A DNA stretch of 64,000 nt from Chryseobacterium sp. JAH (GCF_001507335.1 NZ_LMAH01000008.1:94158-158157), one strand, 5' to 3'; positions 41,234 to 50,915 are shown, numbered from the stretch's first letter. Translations and numbers: made by a program. Notes: generated by a model from the sequence alone, not told the origin.

Positions 41234-42421
41234 ATGAATGCAAACCTATGTTCTTTCTGTGGCAAGAAAAGAAATGAAGTGCAAATGTTGATCTCGGGAC
41301 AGAACGGATTTATATGCGAAAACTGCATCGAGCAGGCACATTCTATCGTAAAAGATACGGTTTCTCCTACAGGATATTCTCCTGCAGAAACTATCGAAGA
41401 ACTTAAGAAACCAAAACAAATAAAAGAATTTCTTGATCAGTATGTGATTGGTCAGGATCAGGCTAAAAAGCAGTTGTCAATTGCTGTTTACAATCATTAT
41501 AAAAGACTGCTTCACGCTAAAGACGAAAACAGAGAGGTCGAATTGGAGAAGTCAAATATCATCATGATTGGTGAGACTGGTACAGGTAAAACTTTATTGG
41601 CGAAAACGATTGCTAAAGAACTCAATGTTCCTTTCTGCATTGTTGATGCAACCATTTTGACAGAAGCAGGATATGTAGGTGAAGATGTTGAAAGTATTCT
41701 TTCACGACTTCTGATGGTAGCAGATTACGACGTAGAAAAAGCAGAAAAAGGAATTGTTTTTATTGATGAAATAGATAAGATTGCTAGAAAATCTGATAAC
41801 CCAAGCATTACAAGAGATGTATCAGGGGAAGGAGTGCAGCAAGGTTTGCTGAAACTTTTAGAAGGAAGCATTGTAAATGTCCCACCTCAAGGAGGAAGAA
41901 AACACCCTGACCAGAAATATATTCAGGTGAATACACAAAACATTCTTTTCATCGCAGGTGGCGCTTTTGATGGAATCAAGGAAATCATTGAAAGAAGAAT
42001 GAACAAGCAGGCAATTGGTTTTAGCTCGGAAAAAATCAATAAAGTGGGAGAAGATGATTATGTGTTGACAAATATTAATGCAATTGATCTTCGTACTTTT
42101 GGATTGATTCCTGAGCTTCTCGGAAGGTTTCCAATCATTACTTATTTAGAGAAATTGACGAAAGAAACAATGGTGAGAATCATGACGGAACCTAAAAACT
42201 CAATAACGAATCAATTTGTAGAACTTTTCAAGATGGATGGTACTAAATTGATCTTCACCGAGAGTGCAATTGAGAAAATTGTAGACGAAACAATGGAAAA
42301 AGGATTGGGTGCAAGAGGGCTAAGAGGAACTACTGAAAAAGTATTAGAAGACTACATGTTCTCAATTGGTGAAGATGAGGAAATCATATTAAAAGACGAT
42401 AATATTTTGATTACTAAATAA
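41234..42421 (+). CDS. clpX: ATP-dependent protease ATPase subunit ClpX
   Basis: The 395-residue AAA+ unfoldase feeds substrates to ClpP. The N-terminal zinc-binding domain has C6, C9, C28 and C31. Walker A is GETGTGKT and Walker B region VFIDEIDKIARK. The sensor-2 region contains GARGLRG. It is slightly shorter than E. coli ClpX (424), as usual in Bacteroidota. No clpP gene is in the window. A terminator just upstream indicates its own promoter, not seen clearly. Confidence 0.96.
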   Translation: MNANLCSFCGKKRNEVQMLISGQNGFICENCIEQAHSIVKDTVSPTGYSPAETIEELKKPKQIKEFLDQYVIGQDQAKKQLSIAVYNHYKRLLHAKDENREVELEKSNIIMIGETGTGKTLLAKTIAKELNVPFCIVDATILTEAGYVGEDVESILSRLLMVADYDVEKAEKGIVFIDEIDKIARKSDNPSITRDVSGEGVQQGLLKLLEGSIVNVPPQGGRKHPDQKYIQVNTQNILFIAGGAFDGIKEIIERRMNKQAIGFSSEKINKVGEDDYVLTNINAIDLRTFGLIPELLGRFPIITYLEKLTKETMVRIMTEPKNSITNQFVELFKMDGTKLIFTESAIEKIVDETMEKGLGARGLRGTTEKVLEDYMFSIGEDEEIILKDDNILITK

Positions 42422-42450
42422 GTTTAATGTTTTTTTTTGAAAAAAAATTA

Positions 42451-42458
42451 TATCTTTG
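42451..42458 (+). promoter_or_regulatory. Bacteroidota -7 element of the T9SS cargo gene
   Basis: TATCTTTG fully matches TAnnTTTG, 37 bases before the start at 42496. The T-run upstream does not give a -33 box at the right spacing. Confidence 0.5.
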
Positions 42459-42495
42459 TAAGTGACGGTTGTATTAATACAAAAAATAATATACA

Positions 42496-44478
42496 ATGAA
42501 AAAAAATTTATTAGCTGTTGGACTTTTAGCTATTGTTGGTTCTGTTCAGGCGCAGACCGTTCTACTTCATGTAGATGACACAGCTAAAATGTACGTAAGT
42601 GAAGGTACCTTAGTCTATAATGGTGGAGGTATGCAGTCAAGAGGAAATGGAGTGATTGATCTTCATGGAAATATGATGGTAGTAGGAAATAATTCTACTG
42701 ACGTCGTAAGAACACTTGCTACTGCTGGAACTCCTAATCCCACGAATGTAATTGTAAGATTAAACCAAGTCGCTACACCTGTTACCTCTACGTATGGTCA
42801 GCTGTACATTACAGGTATTCCACAGAACAATATTACAGGATCTGTAGATAAAGAGTATGCTGTTACTAAACATGGTGTATATCAGCAGATCGGAATGCCG
42901 TTTAATGGTAAAACATTTGCTAGTCTGAGTACAGAAATGGGTGGTAGTTTGACCGAAAACAGATGGAGTAACAGAGAAGTTCTGAAATGGAGTAATACTA
43001 ATCTGAGATGGGATGGTTCAATTATCCCTACTTCTCCCATTACGAGTGCAACAACTCCTGGCATTACAGTGAATTTAAATACGCCAACTGTTCCTACGGA
43101 CAGAACTGCATATTATGCAGTAGGAACTGGCTTAGGTATGAACCCAGAACTCTTACATACATTAAAAGGTGCACCATTTGCTGATGGTCTATCAAATGGA
43201 GGTAGAGTGAGTTTAAATCCTAACTTGGTAACAGTTAATTTCGGTACTTTAGGAAATAATCTTAATATTTATCAGGAGAAATATAATACCTATATTTTTG
43301 ATACATTCGATAACACTACACCGTGGAGTACATCTACTACGTTTGGTAAATATACATATCAGTTCTCAAACCCTTACTTAACAAATTTAGATTTATCGTT
43401 TATAGGATGGGTTGAGCCCGGTGCAACTACTGATAATAATGCATTGACAAATATTTGGGGTATCGTTGCAAATCCTGAAAGTGTTGTTTATAATCCAACT
43501 GCAGGAACTGGATCAGGTTATGCATCGACTCAAGTTGTGAATTTTGACCCTGTTTCCCATAAACCATTAGGAAATTTTAATACTTTAATTATAAATCCAT
43601 TAAGTACCTTTAAGATAAAACTTAGAGACAATACTGCCCAAACAATGGATTTTGATAATTTGAGAAGATTCAGCAATACTCCAAGGGCTGAGGGAACATC
43701 CTATGGTGTAACTGCGGCAAAGAATGCAAGCGCAATTAAGCAATTAGGTGTGTTGGCTTTAGATGCCAACGGAAATCAAATAGGTGAAACATACTATGTG
43801 GTAGCTCCTCATTTTGGTACAGGGAACTTTGCAAATCCAAGTTTAAGTTCAGTTCAGGCGATGACTAATAATTCGTCAATCATTCAAACTTTTGAGGAAA
43901 CTGCTGCAGGAGGAATTGATCAGAATTATGCTTCTACTTACAGATTATACATCAATGAGGCTAATGAAACAAATTATCTGGGTAAAAGAATAGATATGAA
44001 TGTATTTGGTTCGAATGTAGCATCTCTGAAATTTGAGATTAGAGACGATACCAACCTCATTCCTACTGGAACACATATGCTTTCTGGTGGAACCGGATTT
44101 TACTATACGATAGGAACCGGACAAGCTGTTCAAGCGACACAAGGAGCGGTTATCCCTGTAAACAGTTCTAATTTTGGTTTATACTATGGAACTCCACAGA
44201 ATGTTGTTCTGAATACTAATGAAGTTAAACCAGCATCTAGAACTTTAGTAACATTTAATCCTAATATTAATAATTATATAGTAAGATTTGATCCAGAATG
44301 GAAATCTGCTTCTGTAGAAGTTTTCGATACAAGTGGTAAGCTTGTAATTTCAGGAAAGTCTATCAAAACAGATTCAGATTTCGTAATTAGATTAGACTCA
44401 GGGATTAAAGCTGGATATGTTGTGAGAGTTGTAGGAAACGACGGAACAATAGTTAATACTAAAATACTAATTAAATAA
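42496..44478 (+). CDS. Secreted protein with type IX (T9SS) type A sorting domain
   Basis: The 660-residue protein has a signal peptide (cleavage near VQAQ, residue 20) and a long Asn/Thr/Gly-rich beta body. The C-terminal ~85 residues fit a type A sorting domain: SASVEVFDTSGKLVISGKSI, then LDSGIKAGYVVRVVGNDG and the ending KILIK. It should cross the outer membrane through the SprA translocon, whose gene is at 55516. No catalytic motif is seen; it may be structural or adhesive. A tiny membrane-tail protein gene follows after 9 bases. Confidence 0.85.
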   Translation: MKKNLLAVGLLAIVGSVQAQTVLLHVDDTAKMYVSEGTLVYNGGGMQSRGNGVIDLHGNMMVVGNNSTDVVRTLATAGTPNPTNVIVRLNQVATPVTSTYGQLYITGIPQNNITGSVDKEYAVTKHGVYQQIGMPFNGKTFASLSTEMGGSLTENRWSNREVLKWSNTNLRWDGSIIPTSPITSATTPGITVNLNTPTVPTDRTAYYAVGTGLGMNPELLHTLKGAPFADGLSNGGRVSLNPNLVTVNFGTLGNNLNIYQEKYNTYIFDTFDNTTPWSTSTTFGKYTYQFSNPYLTNLDLSFIGWVEPGATTDNNALTNIWGIVANPESVVYNPTAGTGSGYASTQVVNFDPVSHKPLGNFNTLIINPLSTFKIKLRDNTAQTMDFDNLRRFSNTPRAEGTSYGVTAAKNASAIKQLGVLALDANGNQIGETYYVVAPHFGTGNFANPSLSSVQAMTNNSSIIQTFEETAAGGIDQNYASTYRLYINEANETNYLGKRIDMNVFGSNVASLKFEIRDDTNLIPTGTHMLSGGTGFYYTIGTGQAVQATQGAVIPVNSSNFGLYYGTPQNVVLNTNEVKPASRTLVTFNPNINNYIVRFDPEWKSASVEVFDTSGKLVISGKSIKTDSDFVIRLDSGIKAGYVVRVVGNDGTIVNTKILIK

Positions 44479-44487
44479 CCTCGAAAA

Positions 44488-44694
44488 ATGATGAGATTTC
44501 TTATAAAAAAAGTACTATTTACTCTATTTTTAGTATTTTTCAGTGTAGCAAATGCCCAATCAAATGGTCCGGGAGCTCCTTGTTTTAATTGTAATCCAAC
44601 CTCACCAATTGATATGTATGTCTATGTTTTAGGTATAATCGGGATAGTTTTTATTTTGTATTTTGCCAAGAAATACAAAGCAAAAAAAATATAA
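44488..44694 (+). CDS. Tiny exported protein with signal peptide and TM tail
   Basis: The 68-residue protein has a signal peptide (ending ANAQ) and a short Pro/Cys-rich stretch (GPGAPCFNCNPTSPID). One membrane helix (about 46-61) and a basic tail (KKYKAKKI) follow. The order short linker, PID motif, TM helix, positive tail resembles C-terminal sorting or anchor segments of flavobacterial surface proteins, but here there is no body. It is 9 bases after the T9SS cargo gene, so it is probably co-expressed with it. Function unknown. Confidence 0.65.
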   Translation: MMRFLIKKVLFTLFLVFFSVANAQSNGPGAPCFNCNPTSPIDMYVYVLGIIGIVFILYFAKKYKAKKI

Positions 44695-44714
44695 AAATTT
44701 TATTAAAATATTTT

Positions 44715-44747
44715 AAACTCTCTGATTAGTCAGGGAGTTTTTTTATT
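44715..44747 (+). terminator. Terminator before the thioredoxin-like gene
   Basis: AAACTCTCTGA (44715-44725) pairs with TCAGGGAGTTT (44730-44740) with one G-T pair, then a T-run. It ends 9 bases before the next start codon. Confidence 0.8.
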
Positions 44748-44755
44748 TTTACATA

Positions 44756-46039
44756 ATGAAAAAGATATTTATATTATCGGGAATGTTATTGGCATTTTCT
44801 CTGCAAGCACAGTTTTCTGTAAGTATTCAGACACCGGCAGATTTTAAGGAGCAGGAAGCTATTTTATACACTCTCAGTGGTTCGAAAGATATTATTGTTA
44901 CTAAAGAACAAAATAAGAACAATTCATGGGCTTTTAAATATCCAAAAAACTATTCGGGGATGATGAAGGTTTATTTTCCGAATACCAATAACAGTATCAG
45001 CTTTATTTCTGAAAATAAAAATGTGAATATTAAATTGGAAACTCAAGGAAATAAAGTCACAAATGTTATCTACTTGGATGAAGCTAATGAACTCATGAAT
45101 AACATTCAGGAGTATTCTCAAAAAAAAGAACTTATTTTACCAGCTTTAGCTCAAATTAAAGAATACTATAAGGATAATACAGAGTTTGGAAAGGCTCTCA
45201 TTACAGAGATGGGGAAGCTGTCAGGAAATAGTACAATAGACCAAGCTAAACATCCTTTTGTCGCTTATTACAACACCAATTATACTAAATTTCTTTCAAA
45301 TGATGCTGCAAAAAAAGTAAGTCAGGATCAAGTTGTAGATTTTTTTGATAAATCAAATGATATGCTGGAATCATCTTCACTGGTAAGACCTATTTTAGTG
45401 GCTTATCTTAACAATGGAGGTAATACTAATGTTGCGCAGTCTGTAGATAAATTATTAGATAGGCTTAAGGTAGAAACTCCTCGTGGCCAAACTGTTTTGT
45501 CTGAATTAATAGATATTTTTGATGTCTATGAAATGACCGAGTTTAAGAATAAGTATTTATCGCTTGCAAAAAATCTTAAATGTACCATTACTGATCGTCT
45601 GGCTTCTACCCTGAAATCAAATGCGAATGTAGAAATTGGCGCTGTATTTCCAAGCTATAAATTTCAATCGGCCGTTAATACAACTGCTAAATCTATAGCA
45701 GACGTAAAAGCAGAAAAGAAAGTGATTGTTTTTTGGTCTTCTACATGCTCACATTGCGAAACTGAGCTTCCAAAACTTTTGGAAAAATACAATGAGCTTA
45801 AAGCTAAAAATATTCAGGTTATCGCACTGTCTCTAGATTCTGACAAAGATTCTTATACCAAGAAAATTGCAGCTTTCCCATGGATCAACGATTCTGAATT
45901 GAGAGGATGGAACAGTTCATATACCGAAACTTATAATGTACATGCCACCCCTAGCTATTTTATTTTGGATGCTAACAACAAGATTATCAGTAAGCCAGAC
46001 CATGTAGGTGATGTTTTGACATATTTAAATGCAAAATAA
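44756..46039 (+). CDS. Exported thioredoxin-fold (TlpA/ResA-like) protein
   Basis: The 427-residue protein has a signal peptide (ending LQAQ). The N-terminal two-thirds is of unknown fold and contains helical segments. The C-terminal TlpA-like thioredoxin domain has the redox motif C331-S-H-C334 (VFWSSTCSHCETELPKL), the cis-Pro region NVHATPSYFILDANNK and VIALSLDSDKDSY. It probably reduces or oxidises disulfides in the periplasm. The usual Trp before CxxC is replaced by Thr. The start lies 9 bases after a terminator, so the leader must be very short or the gene relies on read-through. Confidence 0.88.
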   Translation: MKKIFILSGMLLAFSLQAQFSVSIQTPADFKEQEAILYTLSGSKDIIVTKEQNKNNSWAFKYPKNYSGMMKVYFPNTNNSISFISENKNVNIKLETQGNKVTNVIYLDEANELMNNIQEYSQKKELILPALAQIKEYYKDNTEFGKALITEMGKLSGNSTIDQAKHPFVAYYNTNYTKFLSNDAAKKVSQDQVVDFFDKSNDMLESSSLVRPILVAYLNNGGNTNVAQSVDKLLDRLKVETPRGQTVLSELIDIFDVYEMTEFKNKYLSLAKNLKCTITDRLASTLKSNANVEIGAVFPSYKFQSAVNTTAKSIADVKAEKKVIVFWSSTCSHCETELPKLLEKYNELKAKNIQVIALSLDSDKDSYTKKIAAFPWINDSELRGWNSSYTETYNVHATPSYFILDANNKIISKPDHVGDVLTYLNAK

Positions 46040-46040
46040 T

Positions 46041-46071
46041 TTTGGTAAAAGTCAAATATTTTATATATTTG
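46041..46071 (+). promoter_or_regulatory. Promoter of tRNA-Met
   Basis: TTTG (46041-46044), a 19-base gap and TATATTTG (46064-46071) match the Bacteroidota -33/-7 consensus exactly. The tRNA starts 12 bases downstream. Confidence 0.8.
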
Positions 46072-46083
46072 CACCACCAAAAC

Positions 46084-46157
46084 GGCGAGGTAGCTCAGTT
46101 GGTTAGAGCGCAGGATTCATAACCCTGAGGTCACGGGTTCAATTCCCGTCTTCGCTA
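46084..46157 (+). tRNA. tRNA-Met (anticodon CAT)
   Basis: A 74-base cloverleaf: acceptor GGCGAGG / CTTCGCT with two G-T pairs, D arm GCTC...GAGC, anticodon loop TTCATAA, T arm ACGGG-TTCAATT-CCCGT, discriminator A. The anticodon stem has one A-C mismatch next to the loop. It lacks the three G-C pairs of initiator tRNA, so elongator Met is favoured; tRNA-Ile2 with lysidine at C34 cannot be excluded. CCA is not encoded. Confidence 0.93.
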
Positions 46158-46162
46158 CAATA

Positions 46163-46194
46163 AAACCCCTATTTTATAGGGGTTTGTTTTTTTT
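46163..46194 (+). terminator. Terminator after tRNA-Met
   Basis: AAACCCCTAT (46163-46172) pairs with ATAGGGGTTT (46176-46185) through a TTT loop, followed by G and eight T. Confidence 0.9.
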
Positions 46195-46740
46195 AATGAG
46201 TATAGTTAATTACTCTCTTTCTAAAATTAGAAAATTTTAAATCTAAGAGAAACAGACATTACAAACTTCTCTCATCAGGTTCTAAAAAGTTTGTCCATGG
46301 TTGACTGTGAATTTCGGTTTAATTTTTTTTCTGATCAATACAAAACTTTACACTATTCAAAAAATCTGATATGATCTAAAGAATGAATTTGAAAGACTAT
46401 TTTCTCTGTTTTCTTTTTACAGATACATTTGGGATGCTCAATTAGAATATTGAGACTTTTTTGAGTGGTTTATTATGCCAGATATACTCAATAACAAATT
46501 GTTTACACTCTAATAAATGGATTTTCAAAAAAAGCAAAATCGATTCTTATTTTTGAAATTTAAACATTGAATGCAATACTTCTTTAAAGGTTTTATCTAG
46601 TAAGAAATTTCAATTAAATTTGGTGTTTTTTCAAATATGAAAATGGCCTTCAATTAGTAAATCAGTCGAATACGATCATACCGATAGAAAACTTAAAAAG
46701 TTATAATTTTTCTTAAAATTAAATAAATGTAGATACTGAA
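46195..46740. other. Intergenic region without recognisable genes
   Basis: About 545 bases of AT-rich sequence. I see no open frame with gene-like composition and no repeat. A decayed gene cannot be ruled out. Confidence 0.5.
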
Positions 46741-46742
46741 GT

Positions 46743-46772
46743 TTTGAAATAACAAATATTATTGTACTTTTA
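46743..46772 (+). promoter_or_regulatory. Promoter of a putative small RNA
   Basis: TTTG (46743-46746), an 18-base gap and TACTTTTA (46765-46772; last base A instead of G) form a Bacteroidota-type promoter with no coding start downstream. Confidence 0.5.
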
Positions 46773-46776
46773 CAGA

Positions 46777-46868
46777 GCCTTGAATGAGGGAACAAGTCAA
46801 GGTAATAAATTTTTTTTCATCATTTGTGTTTTTAGAATCGTATCGCCTGATACGATTCTTTTTTTTTA
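46777..46868 (+). ncRNA. Candidate intergenic small RNA
   Basis: Transcription from the promoter above would begin near 46779. A 5' stem-loop has arms CCTTGA (46778-46783) and TCAAGG (46797-46802) with loop ATGAGGGAACAAG, then an A/T-rich linker, then the terminator hairpin at 46834-46859. The product would be about 80-90 bases. No reading frame of useful length is present. The family is not recognised. Confidence 0.45.
46834..46868. terminator. Terminator between small-RNA candidate and DUF3810 gene
   Basis: A perfect 11-base stem, AGAATCGTATC (46834-46844) with GATACGATTCT (46849-46859), loop GCCT, is followed by a T-run on the plus strand. The A-run needed for the minus strand is weaker. 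Confidence 0.85.
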
Positions 46869-47921
46869 CTTCTCGTATCTCACTAAAAGATCAATGAAAT
46901 AAGAATAGGTAACAGAGCCTTCCTGCTGGTTGCTCTTTAAAAAAAGATTATTTGTAAACCCAAAAAACTCATTAAGCCATCCTTGATGCTGAAAAACAAA
47001 TTGCTTTTCGTACGCTCGGTCCCGTTTCATACCAGCAGAATAATTTTTAATAATATATTCAACAAATTTTTCATCGTCGTAAACGATTGAGTTCAACAGA
47101 CTTTTTAAAGTAAAATATTGCGTGCTGTATCTGAGTTCAGAATTTGATGAATTGACCCCAATTAAATATCCAATAAAATTAGCTTCCTGTTCGCGGGCAA
47201 AACCTAGCTGATGTGCGCTTTCATGAGCCAAAGTAAAAGGCAAATATGAAGATGGTAATTCGGGGTTATATTGAGCTTCTGCGGTGAAAGGATTGTAGTA
47301 CCCCAAAATGCCTGTAAAACTCATGATATTTTTAAATATACTAGGTTTAAATGAATTGATCTGCTCTGCTTTTTTATCTGAGATAAATGTCGGCAGTTTT
47401 GTCTGACGATTCAAAATTTCCGACTGAATATTCTTGATGTCTGAAACAACGAAAACCCCTTGTTGATTTTCTTTTACAATCATTCTTGTCTGCTTGCATT
47501 TTTCCAAGTATTTTAAAGCTAAGTTTTTTCTCTTTTCTAGGGTGATTTCAGTCTCTGGAAGTTTTGTAATAATAGGCTTCTGGAAATAAAGCATTCCCCA
47601 AAAAATCTGATAGGTAAAGTAGAGAATATTTGCTAATATTAAAATCTTTAAAAAAGAGGCACTTCTTGTTTCTTTCCTAAACCACCTAGTGATAAAATAA
47701 AAAAGTGAAATTCCCAATAGAATGTACAATAGATCTCCAAACGAAAAAGGAACTCGTGAGAAAAGTATCTGATGAATCTTTCTCTGAACCTCGAAAAAAC
47801 TTTCAAACGCAGAAATCATTATTCTCAGTTTTGAGAAAATATAGAACAAAAGAATTTGGACAACTAAAATAGCTGCCCAAAATCTCTTTTTTTGATATAT
47901 TTTTAATTGATTAATGTGCAC
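46866..47921 (-). CDS. DUF3810 membrane protein with HExxH motif
   Basis: The 351-residue protein has three N-terminal membrane segments (about 14-30, 62-78, 92-112) and a soluble domain. The latter carries HESAH (H233, E234, H237) followed by [10 protein letters not shown], with a possible third ligand Glu (E244 or E246). The pattern HExxHxxGFxxExEA is that of a zinc peptidase, though DUF3810 has no proven activity. Its start overlaps the end of the upstream MFS gene by 11 bases, so the two are translationally coupled. Confidence 0.88.
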   Translation of the reverse strand: MHINQLKIYQKKRFWAAILVVQILLFYIFSKLRIMISAFESFFEVQRKIHQILFSRVPFSFGDLLYILLGISLFYFITRWFRKETRSASFLKILILANILYFTYQIFWGMLYFQKPIITKLPETEITLEKRKNLALKYLEKCKQTRMIVKENQQGVFVVSDIKNIQSEILNRQTKLPTFISDKKAEQINSFKPSIFKNIMSFTGILGYYNPFTAEAQYNPELPSSYLPFTLAHESAHQLGFAREQEANFIGYLIGVNSSNSELRYSTQYFTLKSLLNSIVYDDEKFVEYIIKNYSAGMKRDRAYEKQFVFQHQGWLNEFFGFTNNLFLKSNQQEGSVTYSYFIDLLVRYEK

Positions 47922-49680
47922 CTTCAGATTCTAAAACGTCAACATTAATTCCCTGATTACTCAAAGCTTTTCTTGCCATATAAGCAAAAACCGTAATATA
48001 AGCGAAACATAATACTGGTATGATATACGAGCTGTGAATTCCAATAATATCAGATAATTTACCTTGAAGCGGTGGAATAATTCCTCCACCCAAAATCATC
48101 ATTACTAAAAATGCTGAACCTTGAGCAGTATATTTTCCTAATCCTGTAATTGCCAAAGTAAAAATCGAAGGCCACATGATACTACAAGCCAAACCTCCTG
48201 AAAGGAATGCGTAAATCGCAATGTTTCCTGTGGTTAGAAGACCTACAATCATTGCAGTTACTCCGAATAATCCAAAGATAATTAAAGTTAATGCCGGCTT
48301 GTTTTTACTAGCTAAGAACAAAATCACTTGAATTACGATGCAGATTGCATAATAATATAAATGTGACATGTCTTTCTGCGCAATCATATTAATTCCAATA
48401 ATTACAAAGAATGCAATGAACGGAACAATAATCGTCGCAATCATCTGCTGCTGTTTGTTAAGGTTGAAAACACTGATGGCGCCTGTCCATCTCCCGATCA
48501 TCAAACTTCCCCAATACATAGAAATATAAGGTGCCAAATCTGAAGACTGATGTCCTCCAAATTCGGGTAGACTTAAAAGTTCACCCAAATTACTTCCAAT
48601 GGCTACTTCAACCCCGACATAAGCTAAGATCGCAAGCATCCCCAAAACAAGTTGTGGATATTTCATAGCTCCCCAGCCTTCCGGATTTTTCTTAGAACTT
48701 GTATTGGCGTAAACCAAACATAAAACCACCGCAAGTAAGGCACCACCTAAATAGTACATTCTTGTTTTTTCCAATGGGTGTTTTACTTCTTGTAACTCTA
48801 CTTTTTTAGTATCTATGTTTTTTTGAATTGTTTCGATTGTAGCTGCATCAGTTTCTGCTTTTTTACTGTTGTCTAAAGTCGCTAACTCAGTGTTTATAAC
48901 CTCGATCTTCTTCGCAGCATCAGAATTATAACTCGCAAACACAGGAATGAAACAAAGGATGACCAAGACAGTCATTGCAATCAAATTCTTTCTAGCCTTA
49001 CCTGCTTTCTCCATTGGCTCTGTAGAAATTCCTGCTGGCAACTTTTTAGAAAAATGAAAAATTCCGGCAGCAATTAAAAATAATGCTCCGACTGCTGTGT
49101 ATAGTAAAATAACTTTATCTAAAGCTAAATGCTTAATCTGGTCATCATCCACTGTAGCTGTTGTTCCGAAAAGAGCAAGACCTACGATAATTGGACCGAT
49201 GGAAGTACCAAAAGAGTTGACACCTCCAGCCAGATTCTGTCGGCTAGTTCCTGTTTTAGGATCACCTAAAAGTACGGCGAAAGGGTTAGCAGCAGTCTGC
49301 TGAATAGAAAAACCTAATGCTACGACAAATAAACCGATCAACATTCCGTAATATACATTGCTTTTTACCGCAATAATCATGATGGCAGCACCAATGGCCG
49401 AGAGCAGAAGCCCATATACAATACTTTTTTTGTAACCCCATTTTCCAATAATGTCAATACCTTTTATAGTACTCGCAATAAAAAGGAATAATGCACCGAG
49501 AAAATAGGCTGTATAAAATGCGAAATCGATCAGCTGTGACTGAAACTGGTCGAGTGAAAAATAGTTTTTACAGAACGGAATGAAAATACTGTTCCCTGCC
49601 GCAATGAATCCCCAGAAAAAAAACACCAGTATAAGTGTATAGAGTGCGGGGTAATTAGTTGGTTGAGTTGTTTTAGACAT
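47911..49680 (-). CDS. Sugar MFS transporter, FucP/GluP type, with a large central insert
   Basis: The 589-residue protein has N-terminal FucP-like motifs ([39 protein letters not shown]) and [32 protein letters not shown]. The C-terminal half contains [36 protein letters not shown]. FucP-type proton symporters have about 430-440 residues; here a Lys/Glu-rich coiled-coil-like stretch (about 258-300, [22 protein letters not shown]) with extra membrane segments is inserted between the halves. It probably imports a hexose such as glucose or galactose. On the minus strand a TATATTTG (complement of 49706-49713) lies 25 bases upstream. Confidence 0.9.
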   Translation of the reverse strand: MSKTTQPTNYPALYTLILVFFFWGFIAAGNSIFIPFCKNYFSLDQFQSQLIDFAFYTAYFLGALFLFIASTIKGIDIIGKWGYKKSIVYGLLLSAIGAAIMIIAVKSNVYYGMLIGLFVVALGFSIQQTAANPFAVLLGDPKTGTSRQNLAGGVNSFGTSIGPIIVGLALFGTTATVDDDQIKHLALDKVILLYTAVGALFLIAAGIFHFSKKLPAGISTEPMEKAGKARKNLIAMTVLVILCFIPVFASYNSDAAKKIEVINTELATLDNSKKAETDAATIETIQKNIDTKKVELQEVKHPLEKTRMYYLGGALLAVVLCLVYANTSSKKNPEGWGAMKYPQLVLGMLAILAYVGVEVAIGSNLGELLSLPEFGGHQSSDLAPYISMYWGSLMIGRWTGAISVFNLNKQQQMIATIIVPFIAFFVIIGINMIAQKDMSHLYYYAICIVIQVILFLASKNKPALTLIIFGLFGVTAMIVGLLTTGNIAIYAFLSGGLACSIMWPSIFTLAITGLGKYTAQGSAFLVMMILGGGIIPPLQGKLSDIIGIHSSYIIPVLCFAYITVFAYMARKALSNQGINVDVLESEGAH

Positions 49681-49727
49681 ATTTGTTTTTAAAAAATCTT
49701 AACAACAAATATAATTTTTTTCTTTGA

Positions 49728-50453
49728 TTAACTGCGCTGTGTTAACGTTTTTTTTATTGTCTCAAATGAAGACAATTTTAAATCTTTCGGAAAATCTGTT
49801 GGTTCAAGGATATCGTTGAAGTAAACCTTTACTTTTCCAGGGAAACCTTTAGAATGATCAAACGGAAACATTTCTTTCAAGCCTATGAAAGTAAATATTG
49901 CGATTGGCGAATGATGCTTAGAAGATAAAGTAAATGCGCCGTCTTTAAATTGATCGAGAACAATAGAAGTGTCATCGGGAACACCACCTTCAGGGAAGAG
50001 TACAATACTGTTGCCTTCTTCCATTTTTTCTGCGCATCTGCGGTAAACATCAGCGCGGCTCCGGGGGCTGCTTCTATCAACCATCACGCAGATTCTTTTA
50101 TAAATAGTTCCGAAAATTGGAATTTTCACCAGTTCTTTTTTTCCAACGTAGCAAAGCGGATGATTTGGAAACAAAATGCATGGAAGCATGATGTCCATGA
50201 TGGAAGTGTGATTGGAAATAACAACGTACTGTGTGTTTTTATCGATTTTTTTATCGGTCAAATTGATGAGTTCGTATCTCATACCCATTCCGTAGAAAAC
50301 TCCATAGCACCAGATTCTGATGAAAATATAAGCGTATTTATATGTTTTTTTATTAAGAGAAAACAGATATACAGGTAAACCTAATAGGATTGTTAGCAAA
50401 AATGCCAAAACCACTAACCAAAATCTCCAGAGATAATTTAAAATCTTTACCAC
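49728..50453 (-). CDS. plsC: 1-acyl-sn-glycerol-3-phosphate acyltransferase
   Basis: The 241-residue membrane-bound acyltransferase has the HX4D motif at H82-D87 (NHTSIMDIM) and the substrate motif FPEGGVPDD, with two N-terminal hydrophobic segments. It makes phosphatidic acid from lysophosphatidic acid in the inner membrane. It follows the gtrA-like gene with a 3-base gap, so both share a transcript. Confidence 0.9.
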   Translation of the reverse strand: MVKILNYLWRFWLVVLAFLLTILLGLPVYLFSLNKKTYKYAYIFIRIWCYGVFYGMGMRYELINLTDKKIDKNTQYVVISNHTSIMDIMLPCILFPNHPLCYVGKKELVKIPIFGTIYKRICVMVDRSSPRSRADVYRRCAEKMEEGNSIVLFPEGGVPDDTSIVLDQFKDGAFTLSSKHHSPIAIFTFIGLKEMFPFDHSKGFPGKVKVYFNDILEPTDFPKDLKLSSFETIKKTLTQRS

Positions 50454-50456
50454 AAA

Positions 50457-50915
50457 TCAACCGTTAAAAATTACTTTTTTCTTCACCGAATAATTCAGAA
50501 CAGAAACCAACAGAATAGCTGCTATTTTACTGATCATTTCCGGACTCAAGGTATAAAAAATTAAATCAATATTGTCTTTAAATATAAAACTGTAGAATAT
50601 CTGGAAGAAAAATAAACTTAATAGTGTAGAAAAAAAAGAAACGCCCATAAAATAAACGAACTCTCTTTTTTTAGAATGCTTCCCTCTTTCGAAAACAAAC
50701 CAGATACTGAGGAAATAATTGGTTAAAATTCCCCAACTCGTCGAGAAAATGTTACTGAACGGGAAATGTACACCATGAAAATTCTGTTCCTGAGAAAAAA
50801 TCTGGGGAAGATAAGAGCTGAAAATCTTAAAACTCCCAATTTCTACCACGGCACTCAGTCCGCCGGCGATGATGAAAAACAGGACTTGTTTGTGGCGTAG
50901 TAATAGTTCTCTCAT
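50457..50915 (-). CDS. GtrA family membrane protein
   Basis: The 152-residue protein has four membrane segments and the family pattern LFFIIAGGLSAVVEIGSFKIF at the start and WGILTNYFLSIWFVFER in the middle. GtrA-like proteins are thought to move lipid-linked sugars across the inner membrane. It is first in the unit with plsC. On the minus strand TAAATTTG (complement of 50932-50939) lies 17 bases upstream of its start. Confidence 0.88.
   Translation of the reverse strand: MRELLLRHKQVLFFIIAGGLSAVVEIGSFKIFSSYLPQIFSQEQNFHGVHFPFSNIFSTSWGILTNYFLSIWFVFERGKHSKKREFVYFMGVSFFSTLLSLFFFQIFYSFIFKDNIDLIFYTLSPEMISKIAAILLVSVLNYSVKKKVIFNG

Noticed and set aside
42436..42458. Complete -33/-7 promoter for the T9SS cargo gene
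   Set aside because: The only TTTG upstream is 11 bases from the -7 element, too close; only the -7 part was kept.
46084..46157. Initiator tRNA-fMet
   Set aside because: The anticodon stem lacks the three consecutive G-C pairs expected of the initiator.
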